This document shows positions 1 to 11,625 of a stretch of DNA of 64,000 nucleotides, in pieces; the first letter of the stretch is position 1; each line of letters starts with the position of its first letter. The notes under the pieces are model-generated. The model was not told the DNA's origin, did not search any database, and worked only from the letters and a program-made list of their open reading frames with translations. The translations under genes and the position numbers were made by a program. The stretch comes from Aptenodytes patagonicus. Taxonomy: Eukaryota > Chordata > Aves > Sphenisciformes > Spheniscidae. The stretch is from contig NC_134957.1 in the NCBI RefSeq assembly GCF_965638725.1, positions 22,716,101 to 22,780,100 of the forward strand, in the 5' to 3' direction.

Positions 1-859
1 ACATTCACCAGGCTTCACCGAAGAACCTTGGGGCAAATATTCTCTCATCACAACTTTTGTGGTAGGAAGCTGCTGAGGAGCTCGGCTTGGCTTATTTAGC
101 ACAATTGGTCCCCGAGTCACTTAACTTTACACAAGAACTTTACAGCTGCCGATTCGACTCCAGTGCAGCACCACTGCTGGGGCACAAAAGCAAAGGAAGT
201 CTTCCAGATATCCAGCAGTGCAGTTTTGCAAGATGCATGAGCTGAATTAACACCTCACCACTACAAAAGGGTATGGGGAAGGTGTTCCTAACCCTCCCTA
301 CTTTTCCATGGCACAGGGGTTTGTCAGAACTCTGCGTGAGCCCTCTTGACATACCACAGTGGCAGAAAATAAACCCATCAAAAAGACTAGAGGAAGAGGG
401 GGTGGAGAAGCAAGCCTCCTCCTACTCTTTCAGCACTGAGCCACTAGATTGCATTCTAAGTGGTCTGAGCCTGAATCAAAACTGATTCCAGCACTTCGGG
501 CTTTCTATCCCAGCGTTTCCCACATTTCACTGACCCTCGAGAAGTCATACTAAGTATTGAGCTGGAGGTAGCATCGCGTTCTGCTTTTCCTGACAGACTG
601 CAGCATCAGAGGCCCTCATCTGCCTCTTCAGTGGGCATAAGCAATACTTAGATTAGGGTTCACTACCCACTACACAAGGCAGGCTGAGAAGAGAAGCCTG
701 TTGCTGTAGTTAGCATTAGGAATTGACTGTCGGTACACTCCTACAGTACAAATGTAACGTACTGGGCAGTACCAGCATCTTTACGCTTACATCTTTTTAT
801 CCATGAGTATTGAGAAGCACAAAAATAACTACGTCTACCATTCGCAGTGGAACACGTAC
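1..859 (-). other. probable FIP1L2 intron, left edge
   Basis: I see no exon here beyond the candidate at 860-944. Open frames on both strands are short and have no recognisable family. This is presumably an intron leading to FIP1L2 exons outside the window. Confidence 0.4.
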
Positions 860-944
860 ATGTTGCGACATCTCTCGGTCTTCATTGCTGACAGGCCGGT
901 TCTCCTGAGGAGCATCTTGCAAAGGATGAGAAGATTCTGCATGT
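860..944 (-). CDS. FIP1L2: candidate FIP1L2 coding exon 3
   Basis: This is a possible 85-nt exon. The acceptor has a long pyrimidine tract ending in TTTATTAG, and the donor is GTACGT. The first base completes the Gly codon left by exon 2, and the frame then reads 28 residues rich in Glu, Gln, Asn and Ser (HAESSHPLQDAPQ...NEDREMSQH). The composition suits the poorly conserved acidic N-terminal region of FIP1 proteins, but I see no diagnostic FIP1 motif such as the DDVHVTIGD block, which must lie further left if present. Support is phase agreement plus splice sites only, so it may be a chance open frame. Confidence 0.42.
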
Positions 945-3919
945 CTAATAAACGTGACAGATAAAAGAAAGTGGACAAAGCCCAATCTAGAGGTTCACCT
1001 ATAAACAGTTCTAAAGCATTCGTCCAGGCGACTTTCATATAATGGCTTTATTCATGTGGCGTGTTTATTCTGCTGGCAGTTAGCTCAACTGTATGACAAA
1101 AAATTAATCATCCTTGCTTGGCTTTGCTTTTGTTGGAAAGAATCGGTTTAGCGCTTCCAAAGAGCGCCTGACGGACAGCATGGCTGCCTAGCCGAACACC
1201 ACTCAACAGCTAATATGTAAGTGGCAGCTATGATAGCCTTCAGCTTTGGTTCAGCACAATCACAACTGATAGGGGTAAGACCACAGTAAGCAAAACTTCA
1301 CCTTGTCCTTAAGGATGCTAATAATTATATTTAGTAAGCAGCAAGGGCATCTGTCCCGTAGAAATTAAGGAAAAAGTGATTTTAGTGTTTCTACAAATAG
1401 CTTACGTTAATGAGTAGTTAAAATTCAGAGAAGAAAAGACAGATAATTATCTACCCAGTCTTCTCATTCATTACAAATCAGTCCTAATGCAACAATGGTG
1501 AGGTTCAGATTTAACTCCAATTAAAGAGTTCATACAAACGTTAACATTGTTTATTGCATTAGCCAAGCAAGAAAATCAAATTGGTATACACATGCTAGAA
1601 AAGAGTATGCTAAGGGTTACAAAACTAAAATACAAAGAGAGATCATTTTTCTCTAATGTCATAGGCAAAACCTACTAGAACTTCAAAATAATTCTGGCTT
1701 TTCAAAAGAGACAATTAGAACAGCCCAGGCGCAGGAAACCCAATTCTCCACCAGTACTTTGTGGGGACATTGCTATTAGTTTAAAACCCCATGTCAGATA
1801 ATAACCACACACAAGATTATCTTCGAAAAGAAACATACGTAACACCTAACAGAATCCAAACACTGGTCAGATTAAAGCCATTTCAGAGGTGGCCGGAAAG
1901 GAGACACCAAACACGTAAGCCAAAAGATCACACTAATGCAACTCAGAAAGCGGTTACTGAGCATAAAAAAGAACAAACGAACAGGAACAATTTGAGCAGT
2001 TACTGAAGCTCCCATCAGAAAAGCCCCATACAGAAAGAAATTCAACAATCGAGCCCAGATCAAAAAGAAGGGACGAAGGTTCAGCAGCTAACCAAGGAAG
2101 CATAGGTCCCATTTTCGCCAAGTTCCTGAGGTGACAGCTGAAGACACTTTGAGTTTTAAAAAATAGCCAAGATGTCTAAGGGAAAATCAGCCTCCAAAAG
2201 TATTTCGAAGTTGCAGACATAGGCTATTACATAAGGACCAAGAGATGTACCACTGGAGAAAATCTCACAGACGGCTCCAAAACCTTTTGCATTTTGTTTG
2301 CCAAATCCAAGCAACTCGTAACATCAACCTCAACCCCAGAATTTTCTTAAGAATCCAAGATGACTGAATTAAGGAAGAGTGACAAGTATTACCTTCAGCT
2401 TCAAGTCACATGAAGTATCTGTGGGTGTGCATTAAAATTTATGAATCAGAATTCAAATAAACATTTGCTAAGTAACAGTCGTTCCCTAACCTGTTTGCTT
2501 CCCAGGAACGAACAATCTGACAGGTCCACAGCCATCATCTGCATGCAAAAAAATGTCGCAGCTATTTAATTTCTCCAGAATGCCAACATAACCCTGCGCA
2601 CTGCTGACGTAACAGCATCCTGCACAGACTGCTAGTATTTAATGCATCCTTTAGGCTAAGGAGTGTTAATGGATACTGCATCCCGCACTACACTGATTTC
2701 TGCTTCATGGGTAGAGACAAGCCAGCAATGCATCCCTGGAGCTGCAGCCGTCGACAACATAGCAAACAAAGAGTCATTTTTCTTAAAACACCCCGCAGCT
2801 CTTCATTTCGGAAGATTCTCATTGTGCAACAAAGAAAAGGAAAAAAACAAAAAGGGGGGGGGGGGGAAGGAGAGCTAGCATGACCACTAATACTTTTCCT
2901 TCATGCATCTTGCAGTTATTGGAGACAGTTGCTGGAAACTCAGATTTTTAATCCTGCTTGTAAAGTAAAATTACATTCAGATGAAGGTGACAAGGAACAA
3001 TAGATTTATGCAAGTCAGCAGTAAATTTCTATCTAGACTAAAAGTTGTTCCTTCTCACAAAGCTCATTTGATGTTTTTAGGTAACAATTTACCAAGTCTG
3101 CCTAAAACTTGTTTTTGAACAAGTTTTCATATTCCCTAAGCACGGGATACTTACTACAGAAGTAGGACAGTATCCATAACAATCTCAGAAATTCCAGATA
3201 CTGAATTCATAACGACCTTAAAGGACAATAAATATTAAACTGAACTTTTGAAGGTGCTGAGCACACAGAAGCCCAGTGAAGATCCAAGTCTTCTGAAAAC
3301 CACGTTACATTTAAAAATGGCAAACATAATATTTCTGCTGAGAGAAAACTCTGCTGGTGCAAAACACGCTGCTGCAAATACAGGGGAGTTATGATCAAGG
3401 ACAGATGATACTTTCCATACACAGAAAGCAAAACTGATCATTGAGTTGTCCCCAACGCTTTTATCTGAAAGTCTTACCCAAATCCATAATTTGTTGATGT
3501 GATCGTGTCAAGATTTTAACCTAGACTCAAGGTTTTTAGCTTTTCCAGGCTAAAGCACAGGCCACAGTTTTACCAATGCCAGGCCAGCACAAAGGCCAAT
3601 CCTGAAGGCACCATTTTTCCCAGGGAATTAAATTGGAAAACAGATCTGATTTAAAACTAATCAGGGAAGGGAGGGGGAAAAAAAAAAAAAAAGGGTTGAA
3701 AGTTAGTTTTAAGTCAAATCAGTTGACTGATCCAGTTCATCTTCCAAATCCATAAATGCTGTGCCAGCCCAAGCGTGGCGGCTGGGGATGACCCCACGGG
3801 ATGGGAGAAGGATAGGCTGCTGTTTCTGGCAACAGCATTGGTCTAGAGTATTCATGAAGCTATGCTTAACACGGCTTGATCTTCTTTGCAGCATGTATTG
3901 CTATAAACTCTGGACTCAC
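945..3919 (-). other. FIP1L2 intron 2 (if exon 3 is real)
   Basis: This is an AT-rich noncoding stretch. It contains a 12-base G run near 2853 and an A-rich run near 3680. No protein family was recognised in the short open frames on either strand. Confidence 0.45.
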
Positions 3920-3959
3920 CCAGAAATTGGTCCATCTTCTTGCTTACCAGTAGTGTCAT
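3920..3959 (-). CDS. FIP1L2: FIP1L2 coding exon 2
   Basis: This is a 40-nt exon between a TTTTTGCAG acceptor and a GTGAGT donor. It accepts the single base left by exon 1 and encodes DDTTGKQEDGPISG, leaving two bases for the next exon. Length and composition match the corresponding short acidic/polar stretch of FIP1L1 after WLYG, which also ends in a Ser-Gly or similar before the next exon. It is too short to appear as a long open frame and was found by splice-site and phase reading. The 935-bp intron 1 separates it from the CpG-island exon. Confidence 0.72.
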
Positions 3960-4894
3960 CTGCAAAAACAATAATAATAAAAAAAGAAAATTATTCAAGT
4001 GGAAGAAAAAACGCTGAATTTAAGCACAAAAGGCGTCACAGCTACAGAAATACCTAGTAGTGCCAAGGCACTATAACCCCAATGTTCTCTTTCCAACAAA
4101 GTTCAACTAGAAATGGAGCAACTGAAAAAAAACCCAAACCCCAACCAACCAACCAAGCCTATGTGCAGAAGTGAGGTCTCACACCACTGACACAGAACAA
4201 AATTCAAAACACGTATCCAAAGCCTCAGAGCAGGAGGAGCGAAGGCAACCATCTCGGAAAGGACCGAAGTCGGCTGGGAAGGTCTTTATATAGACTTTTA
4301 ACAGGCCAGGGAAGAAGAAACATAAAAATATGCAGCTGGAAAGTCTATGGGGAGGACAAAGACATTTAAATAAAGTCCTACGCTTCTTCCTAGACAGACA
4401 CGCACACGCCAGTCCCGTTAGCCCAGGGGTTCACCTGCATCACCCGGGTTCATAAGATTGGGACGATCAGGAAACTTAAACCGTAACAGAGCATCACGCT
4501 AACCTCTTCGCCTCACAGTGCTGCTGTTCGGACAATAACACACACACACACACACACAGCCCCCCCGCGCCCCAGAGGGCAGCTCAAGCGCCTGCCCCCG
4601 AAGGGGGGAGCTCGGTCGGGGGGCTGCCGGCCCCCTCCCTAACGCGTCCCGCTGCCCCAGCCGAGCCGCCCGCACCGGGCCGCGGGCAGAGGCGAGACGC
4701 CCCGCCGGGAGCCGGGCGGCGCCAGCGGGTGACACCAGCCGGCCCCGCAGGCCGGGGGCAGGTGGGGACGCCCCCCCTCCCAGCCCGGGGGCGGCCCGTA
4801 AGGCGGGGTCGGGGGAGATGCTGGGGGGCGGCCGGGTGCTTTGCCCCGGCCCGGGGAGAGGCCTGGCTGCGCGGCCGGGGGCGGCGGTACCTAC
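3960..4894 (-). other. FIP1L2 intron 1
   Basis: This intron lies between a GTAGGT donor and a TTTTTGCAG acceptor. It goes from GC-rich (the CpG island side) to AT-rich and contains a CA dinucleotide run at 4538-4558 and an A/C-rich stretch at about 4125-4157. Confidence 0.6.
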
Positions 4895-4988
4895 CCCCGT
4901 AGAGCCAGTGCTCCTCGTCCTCCTCCGCCTCCAGCGGCGCCGCGCCCGGCACGGCGCCAGCCGCCGGCGGCTCCAGCTCGGTGGCCAT
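4895..4988 (-). CDS. FIP1L2: FIP1-like (FIP1L2) coding exon 1
   Basis: This is the first coding exon of a FIP1-family gene, an mRNA 3'-end processing factor whose relative FIP1L1 is a nuclear CPSF subunit that contacts poly(A) polymerase. The ATG at 4988 sits in a strong Kozak context inside a CpG island. The exon encodes 31 residues: an Ala/Pro-rich start, then the acidic EEDEEHWLYG motif at residues 22-31, which matches the N-terminal acidic EEEEWLYG block of FIP1L1. The donor after TAC GGG G reads GTAGGT (phase 1). The frame joins cleanly to exon 2, giving WLYGDD, as FIP1L1 has WLYGDE. Position next to CHIC1 fits FIP1L2, named from the chicken counterpart of the Xist region, and parallels FIP1L1 near CHIC2 on human 4q12. 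The rest of the gene lies off the left edge. The family call is strong; the paralogue name relies on context. Confidence 0.8.
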
Positions 4989-5443
4989 GGCCGCCGCGCC
5001 GCGGGGCTGAGGGGAGCGGGGCGCCCCGAGCTGCCCGCCCTCCCCCGCGCCCGCAGCAGGAGGAGGAGGAGGAGGCGGCGGCGGCGGCGGAGGAGGAGGA
5101 GAGGCGGAGGAGGAGGAGAGGCGGCGGCGGCCGCCGGGGCCCCGCTAGGCTTCCGCCGCGGCCCGAGGCGAGGCGCGCATCCGTCGCGGTCGGCACGGGG
5201 CGGGGAGGTCCGCAGCCGCCGGGCCGCGCCGCGCCGAGGACGCCTCGCTAACGCGCCGCCATTGCTCTTTCTTTGGCTCCCGCGGGCGGGGAGGGGGGGG
5301 AGGGAGGCGCGGAGGAGGGCGAGACCCCCCGGCGCGGGCGCGGGGGCCGCCGCCGGGCCTTAGCGCCGCCCGCTCCGCCGCTACAAAAGGCGCCGCGCAC
5401 CGGGCCCTGGGCAACCGCCGCGGCGCAGGACGGGCTGGGCGGG

Positions 5444-5472
5444 GCGCATGCGCGGCGGGAGGGCGCATGCGC
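5444..5472. promoter_or_regulatory. paired NRF1-type palindromes
   Basis: There are two identical palindromes GCGCATGCGC, at 5444-5453 and 5463-5472, with starts 19 bp apart (about two helical turns). They match the known NRF1 consensus. They lie about 460-480 bp upstream of the FIP1L2 ATG and may drive it or a divergent transcript. Confidence 0.6.
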
Positions 5473-5699
5473 CGAGGGGAGCGGCGGCGCCTGAGGCGCG
5501 CGGGAAGGGAGGGAGCGAGCGAGCGAGCGCGCGCGGCACGGCCGCCTCGGCCCGAAGCGGGCGGGAAGGGCCTCCCTCAGCCTGGCTCCGCCGGAGGGGC
5601 AGTCCGCCGTACCGCAGCCCCGGCGGGCGGAGGTGGCGGTACCGGTCGCTCCCCCGCAGCCACACCAGCCGCTTGCCAGCTGAACAAGCAGGTTTCCAT

Positions 5700-8270
5700 C
5701 TCCCAGTCAGACTCGAGCCTTGTCCCGAGAGCCCAACGGCATGTGAACCGCCCTGGGTTTCACTGTCACGAACAACTAAATCAGTAAGTCTTTCATCTTT
5801 ACATCATAAATCCCACTGACAAGATCTGGCGTGGTGCTCTGCAGCCACGGCCCTTACAGGACTCGACACACCGCAGGCTTGGTTTAACGACCGCTTCCCA
5901 AGCAGAGCCGAGCGCCTGCGTTTTACAACAGCGCTGTCTGGCAATACGGATGTCACCTTTAGACTTTTCTAAAGTATCAAAGTTTTCTTCAACCTTTCAC
6001 AACAAGTCTGGTAAGATTGAGGCTCCGGAGAGTTTCAGCTACTGAAATCGGCTCAACATAGAGAGTGGAGGAGCACAAACAGCCATTGTGGCTCTTGTGC
6101 CTGACGCTCACAGGCCTCCCGCTAGGAGCTCCCCAAAGGGCTCGAGGAGTCCAGCAGAACTTCCAAAGAGGTTTTCGGAAGTGACTGGAGGCAAATAATG
6201 CTGCTATTTGTGTTCATTCCACAAGTCCCAACAGCTGTTCTGCCAGTATAGCGGTACTCACAAAACAGTTGGTGACACTATGAAAGTTCAGTACTTTTTG
6301 GGTGGGATTTACACAACCCATTTCTGGCTTTGCAGCTCTTAAGTGAATTTCACATTTTACACCCTCAGGGTGTAGCACCTGATGCTTATTCTTCTGCAGT
6401 TCAAAGCCATCTGGTAGCTTCTGCTTTAGAGTAGCTGTACCAGTTAGTATCGCCCTCTGTGTGTTTCAAAGCTCTTAATTCCATCAGGACTATATGGAAA
6501 CTTACAGCGATGTGATTTTCAGCACTCCTCAATTCTTCCGAAAAATTATAAAGAACAACAAAGCAAGTTAACTCTTCCATGCACTCAACGATGACAAAAA
6601 AAATACTGTATCAAAAAGTTACCTCAGAAGTGTCTCTTCTCTTTGTGGTTCAAGTGTGGCTAGGATCCATTCCTCCTCGTTGTCCCCTGCTTTCTGCTAC
6701 AGGTGGAAAGAAGTGCTGAACAAATGCTCACCGTAGCAACTGGAATAGGAATTAGACAACTGTTCCACAGGACCCCCGAAGTACATCGAGAGCCGGCCCC
6801 TGAGATCCCCTGGTCATACACTACCAATGGTTTCTGATTAACTCACACAGCGGTGGAAAATTGCCACTCATACGAAGAGCCTCAGCAGGGGCCAACAACT
6901 CTTGTTGCGTATTAACAGATTTTACAATAGTTGTTTTGGTTTTTTTTTTTTCCCCAGATGGTCCCAAAACAGCACTTGAACCTTACAAGCACTTGAGAAT
7001 TATCTAAAAAAAAAAAAACCAATAGGAATTGAATTAGATTTGAAAGGAACTTACTTTGTAACTTACTTACTTTGATGTAACTTACTTACTTACTTAGTAA
7101 CTTACAAAGTAACTTACTTACTTTGATGGAAACAGCAGTTAGGATAACTGTCATCTTAGATTTCATTTTACAGTTTTGCACTTCATAATCTAGCTCAGAT
7201 TAAGATGTGGACTGACCCTCTGTGGCTGCAGATTTCACTATCCAACAGACTGTCATTTTAAGGTCAAACTAAATTCGTCTTTGACGAAGGATGAAATGTT
7301 CAGGTATGTAGGAAACTAGTGTGGAATTAAGTTCATGAGCTGCCCTGCATTGCTGAGCTGTACTGTATCGCTGTGGTTTCTCCTAGCCATTCCCATTATT
7401 ATTTGGGCACTCCGAGCCATTTTATGCACTCAACCATAATGTTATTGTTTGCAGAAAGTCCTAATAGACCATATTCTGCAAGTCAGATGGCTTCAAAGCA
7501 TCTCAAATTGGGCACCCATCACAACCACTAGGCACGTTAGTGCATTGTCTACAATACTGCCAAAATGAGAACTCCCTTTTTACTTTTGTTGCCCTATTCA
7601 GACGCTTCATTGTCATCAATGTCCATGACATCCCTGCAGATACTGTCTGGAGAACCAGTAATTTTCAATTACTCATTTAGGCTTGCACATCACATAATTT
7701 ACACTAAATACAGATCAGTCATTACCTTTTGTTTAATATATGCCTTTTAATTTAAATTCTTTTTAGTCTGAGATCTACTGTAATTCCTCCTCCCAATTTT
7801 GTTACAATTTTGGATATCCCAGGTGACCTGGAGTGTTCTTAAAATGTGTTTTTTTCTAGCAGAAATCTCAGGTCGTATTTGTTATCAGTGAACTTAGATA
7901 TCTAAAGCTATTTCCTGCAGAAATTTTGATTTACTATTCAAAAGGAGGCTACTATGGATCATACGGTTTATATAAAGCATATGAAATAAAATGTGAATAT
8001 ATTAAAAGGATGATCCTCTCAACAGATCCACTGATTACAGAAAATGCAGAAAATTCAGTAGTTTAGCCTAGACCCAAATCTGCCCTGTTCACATGTTTAC
8101 AAAATAGAGAGGTGTAAATCAACAAGTCCAAATAGGTTAGATCTACCAGATAAACTACAAGGAAATTACTGGTTCAGTCGGATGGGGAAATAATAGAAAA
8201 ATTTAAATCAGGTAAGGGACTAAGTAAAAGGGCTTTTAGAAAATTACAAGCAGAATTCAGGCATCAATCT
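5700..8270. other. intergenic, FIP1L2 promoter side
   Basis: This is AT-rich sequence with no recognisable exon. It holds a short T run (near 6940), an A run (near 7006) and the tetranucleotide repeat listed separately. I see no RNA gene. Confidence 0.5.
7048..7126. repeat. imperfect (CTTA)n / ACTT microsatellite
   Basis: This stretch has repeated ACTT units interrupted by ACTTTG and AGTAAC variants, forming a compound tetranucleotide repeat of about 80 bp. The larger unit CTTACTTACTTTGATG occurs twice, at the middle and at the end, suggesting a duplication of a longer block. Confidence 0.75.
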
Positions 8271-8279
8271 TGGAATGAA

Positions 8280-8960
8280 TCTTTTTAGTAAAAACATTTT
8301 TGTTAACTTTGCAGATGGAATCAGTCAGTGACAAAGATTTTTTTACAGGAGGAATGGGAGCGCATATACAAGAAGAATTGGAGGACTGGGAGGATCACTG
8401 TAATGTAAGTATCGAGAAATTCAACAGTATAAAGTGTCAAATGGTAAGTCTGGACTGATGGGACTAGTAATGAGAGTGTCTGTTGGGAGCTCGTACAAAC
8501 TAGAAGTGACTCAGGAGAGAAAGTCCCAAATTTATCACAGAATGGCTACGAATCAGAAATACAATACAGCCATTAAGGAGACAAATGTGATCCTTTAAAT
8601 TTAATGGATCACATTATTTTCACAGAAGAGAGGGAACTATCTACATGGAAATACCTGGTGCCTCAGCCATGAGCCATTATCTGGTATATCCGATTGTTTC
8701 TGGTCGCCCCTATTCAAGGAAAATTAATTCAAACTGCAATAAACGCAAGCAAATGCAAGCAGGATGATCAGAAACAGAGAACTTGCTTTTGAGAGGAGAC
8801 TAACATTTCATTTTGTGTAGCAAATGAAGACTAAGAGGATTTACGTCTCTATAAGCTTAACTAGAAAAATAAACTCAGCTGGAACACCTCAACTATTTAG
8901 GCTGAAGAACAATACTGACATGACAGATGTATAGAATTATGAATACATTGGCACAGACAT
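8280..8960 (+). mobile_element. decayed CR1/L3-type LINE 3' fragment
   Basis: The plus strand keeps islands resembling the CR1-family reverse-transcriptase 3' region in order: AACTTTGCAGATGG, then a stretch like GAGAAATTCAACAG..AAGTGTCAAATG, then GGTCGCCCCTATTC, and finally a region resembling the usual CTATAA..TACAT end. Many stops and indels show it is old and inactive. Assignment to a subfamily needs a profile search. Confidence 0.45.
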
Positions 8961-10229
8961 TATAGTAAGCTTCACTACCGAGCAGTTCTGAAAGTGCCTT
9001 CCAATAGTAGAAGTCGGGGCCAAATCCCAAATATTCTTAAAATGGACCTTTGCTAGTCGTCTAGGCAATTACATCTCATAAACCCTAACAGGGGATTAAC
9101 TTCCTGACTCAGCCCAACGCTCCTGTATTCGGCCTAACACCACAGTAACATTCTCTAAATTTCTCAAACAATATTCAGTTAACAGTTCCATGCTTAAACA
9201 GCATGTCAACCCAGATGCTCCCGTATTTGTCCAAAACAACTGAGGACACCAACTTTCAACAAAAACATTGCACATGCCCATTTCAGGAATGCAGTATTTT
9301 TCCCTCAGGGATGAGCCAAAGGCTTTAATTTTAACGTCCTGCTTTCACAGCTACAAAGCTAGCCTGTTAACACACACAAAAGGCTGCATTGTCCTACGTT
9401 CACAATCCTCTGTGTAAGCCAATGATTTATTTCGCTAACACACACGACCCATGCTCAGGTTAGGCTCCCTTTGAGGTGCAACTATGATAGCATAGGAGAA
9501 AACCCTCTGCTTTTCAGAGAGGAATGCTGCAGCAAGAGACTCCTACAAGCAGTCCTTACAACAGAGGGTCTGTAAGCCAACCAACCAAATTATCTGGAAG
9601 ACGAAATGCGATCATTCTGCAGTTTTCTTTTTTGGAAAGCCTTCTAAGCTTTCCAAGTCTTGTTCTTTAAACAGCCAAACCACACTTAAAGTCCCAATAC
9701 AAGCACCTGATCTGGCCATACCAGAAACGTGTCTCATTTAAAGAAAACCCACCACTATTGCCGTTCCATTCGCAGCTGATCTGCACACTGCTACAGGGAG
9801 AGACGCAGAAGATTTTTTTCCCATAAACACATTGCGCTATTCAAAAGGTTTTCATCTTTAAATTTAATTAAAGAAAAATGTCTCCAAGTGATTAAGCATG
9901 TCTGACTTCCAGCTTCTTTTAATGGCACAAGCCAGTGCAGTAAATTGTAGAAAGCGAGCTCAGTTAGAATTGTATTTTAATTAAAAAAAAAAAAAGAGAA
10001 AACTCTCAAGATGTGAGGTCCTATTAAAAAAAAGTGGCTGTTCACTTGTAAACATAATAAAAATGTTAAGAACACAAAGTTTCATACAGCTTAAACAAAA
10101 CCACTTTTCTTAAGCAGTACAAGTAATGTTACAACACTGTAAGAACACCAAAAGCAGAAAACAAAACAAAAAAAAAAGCAGAAGAATCACATAACATTAC
10201 TTGCTAAAATGATAAATTATTTACATTGA
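8961..10229. other. intergenic gap between CHIC1 and FIP1L2
   Basis: This is AT-rich sequence between the LINE remnant and the probable CHIC1 poly(A) site. It contains A runs near 9980 and 10025. I recognise no exon or RNA gene. Confidence 0.4.
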
Positions 10230-10248
10230 ATATAAATAGCTTGACATT

Positions 10249-10254
10249 TTTATT
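10249..10254 (-). terminator. possible distal CHIC1 poly(A) signal
   Basis: A canonical AATAAA on the minus strand (AGCAATAAAAATG context) is followed some 60 nt later by T/GT-rich sequence (TTTTTTTTTGTTTTG) that could be the downstream element. Confidence 0.3.
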
Positions 10255-11369
10255 GCTCCAATGGTAGTGTGTTGACAAGTAAATGTAGTAAACTGTCACA
10301 GTGGGACAATAATAAACATATATTTATGTTTTTGCATATGGGGTTCTGTACCTATCAAGGAAAGCACAGGAACTTTTTTTTTTTATTTATCAAGACCACA
10401 CTAGATTTAGCAAAAATGTTTTCTGTTTTAAAGTCACCCATCGACAACTGAACCCACACTTCCTAGACTTGTCTGTGCATGTCTCAGAACACTTTTTTTT
10501 TTTCCCTCCTAGAGTAAAACAACTTCACAGATGCAGGTGGGGAATCAGTAGGTAAGAGCTTTCATGCTCTGCCAGTATTCTTTGATACTTCCATACTCCC
10601 TAGATACAAAACCAAATATTTGCTAGCTAAAAACTAGAAAGGAAAGTTAGTGTCAACATGTTTATATGAATAATTAAACACTGACTTGGTAGACAGTAAC
10701 TGCTTTTAAAAATCTGCTGCAAACTCACACTACTGATAGTTACTAGTTCCTTTTCTCCTTACTCTCTGCACAATGTTTTCTCTTTTGTTGGAACCAGTCA
10801 AGGCACTTTCTTTAGCACTTCCACTACACTTTGCTAACATTAATCTCTGTTATATTGCTACAAATTCTTTCTCCAATTAACAAGTATCCTCCATAAATAG
10901 GTTTACCAATTCATGCTGACTTCTTATTGTCAGAAATGAGATTTTCAGTCTCGTGAGATAACATTCAGGGGGAATTGTTTTATATTAAAGCAAAGGATAG
11001 CCCAGGCAAAAAAGAACCTGTAGGCAGAACAGAAGTGCAGAGAGTTCACAGCAGTACTTACAGCTGCCTTCCTCTTTAAATAAGCTATGGAACCTATGTC
11101 TTTCAGATGCAAATATAATACTGCGTGCTGGTTTTGCATTTTAATGCAAATTTTATCTACTTATTAAAACATGGAGTTTACTGTAAATGGCAGTTTTGGC
11201 TCTCATATTCTTTACTAGTTGCTTTATGGCCACATATTTAAATGCCTACTAAAACACAAAAAGAAGAGACCCTTTTATGGTTTGAAGACTACACAATTAA
11301 TAATTAAGGACAAAGTAAAATGTCTAGAATTTACATACTTAAAATGTAAACTTTAAAAACTAATATTAT

Positions 11370-11625
11370 GTGCTTAAGTGCCTCGCGGTGCCCGGGAGAG
11401 ACCCAGGGGCAGACAATCTGCTGCGGGCAGAGCAGCCTGTGGCACTGGACATGGCCAGGCCCGCGGGAAGGGGACGAAGGGATGAGGGTGGGAAAGCAAA
11501 GCCGCCATCTTGTTCTGCCTTGGATCTCTGGTCATATCGCAGCACGGGGTGGCCAGGGAGCAGCCCAGAGGGCCTGGGGGCTCCTGTAGCTCAGGGTATT
11601 CTCTCAGCTCGGCACAGCACTTCAC
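11370..11625. other. GC-rich, CpG-containing islet
   Basis: About 250 bp of GC-rich sequence with several CpGs is embedded in AT-rich DNA downstream of CHIC1. It carries a strong YY1-type site, GCCGCCATCTTG, at 11501-11512. Overlapping open frames on both strands (up to about 92 codons) look compositional and match no family I know. It could be a cryptic promoter, an inserted repeat, or a UTR element. Confidence 0.5.

Larger units (their letters stand above)
4540..5690 (-). promoter_or_regulatory. CpG island promoter of FIP1L2
   Basis: This is very GC- and CpG-rich sequence, sharply different from its AT-rich surroundings, and it spans FIP1L2 exon 1. It has no clear TATA box, as expected for a housekeeping-type promoter. 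It contains two copies of the NRF1 core GCGCATGCGC (5444-5453 and 5463-5472), a YY1-type CCGCCATT at 5256-5263, and GGA/GGC triplet runs at about 5058-5130. Long open frames here on both strands are by-products of GC-rich composition. Confidence 0.85.

Noticed and set aside
4818-5819. Several long frames in the FIP1L2 CpG island (up to 181 codons)
   Set aside because: Arg/Pro/Ala/Gly-rich frames on both strands follow from GC content. Only the exon with WLYG and a donor is supported.
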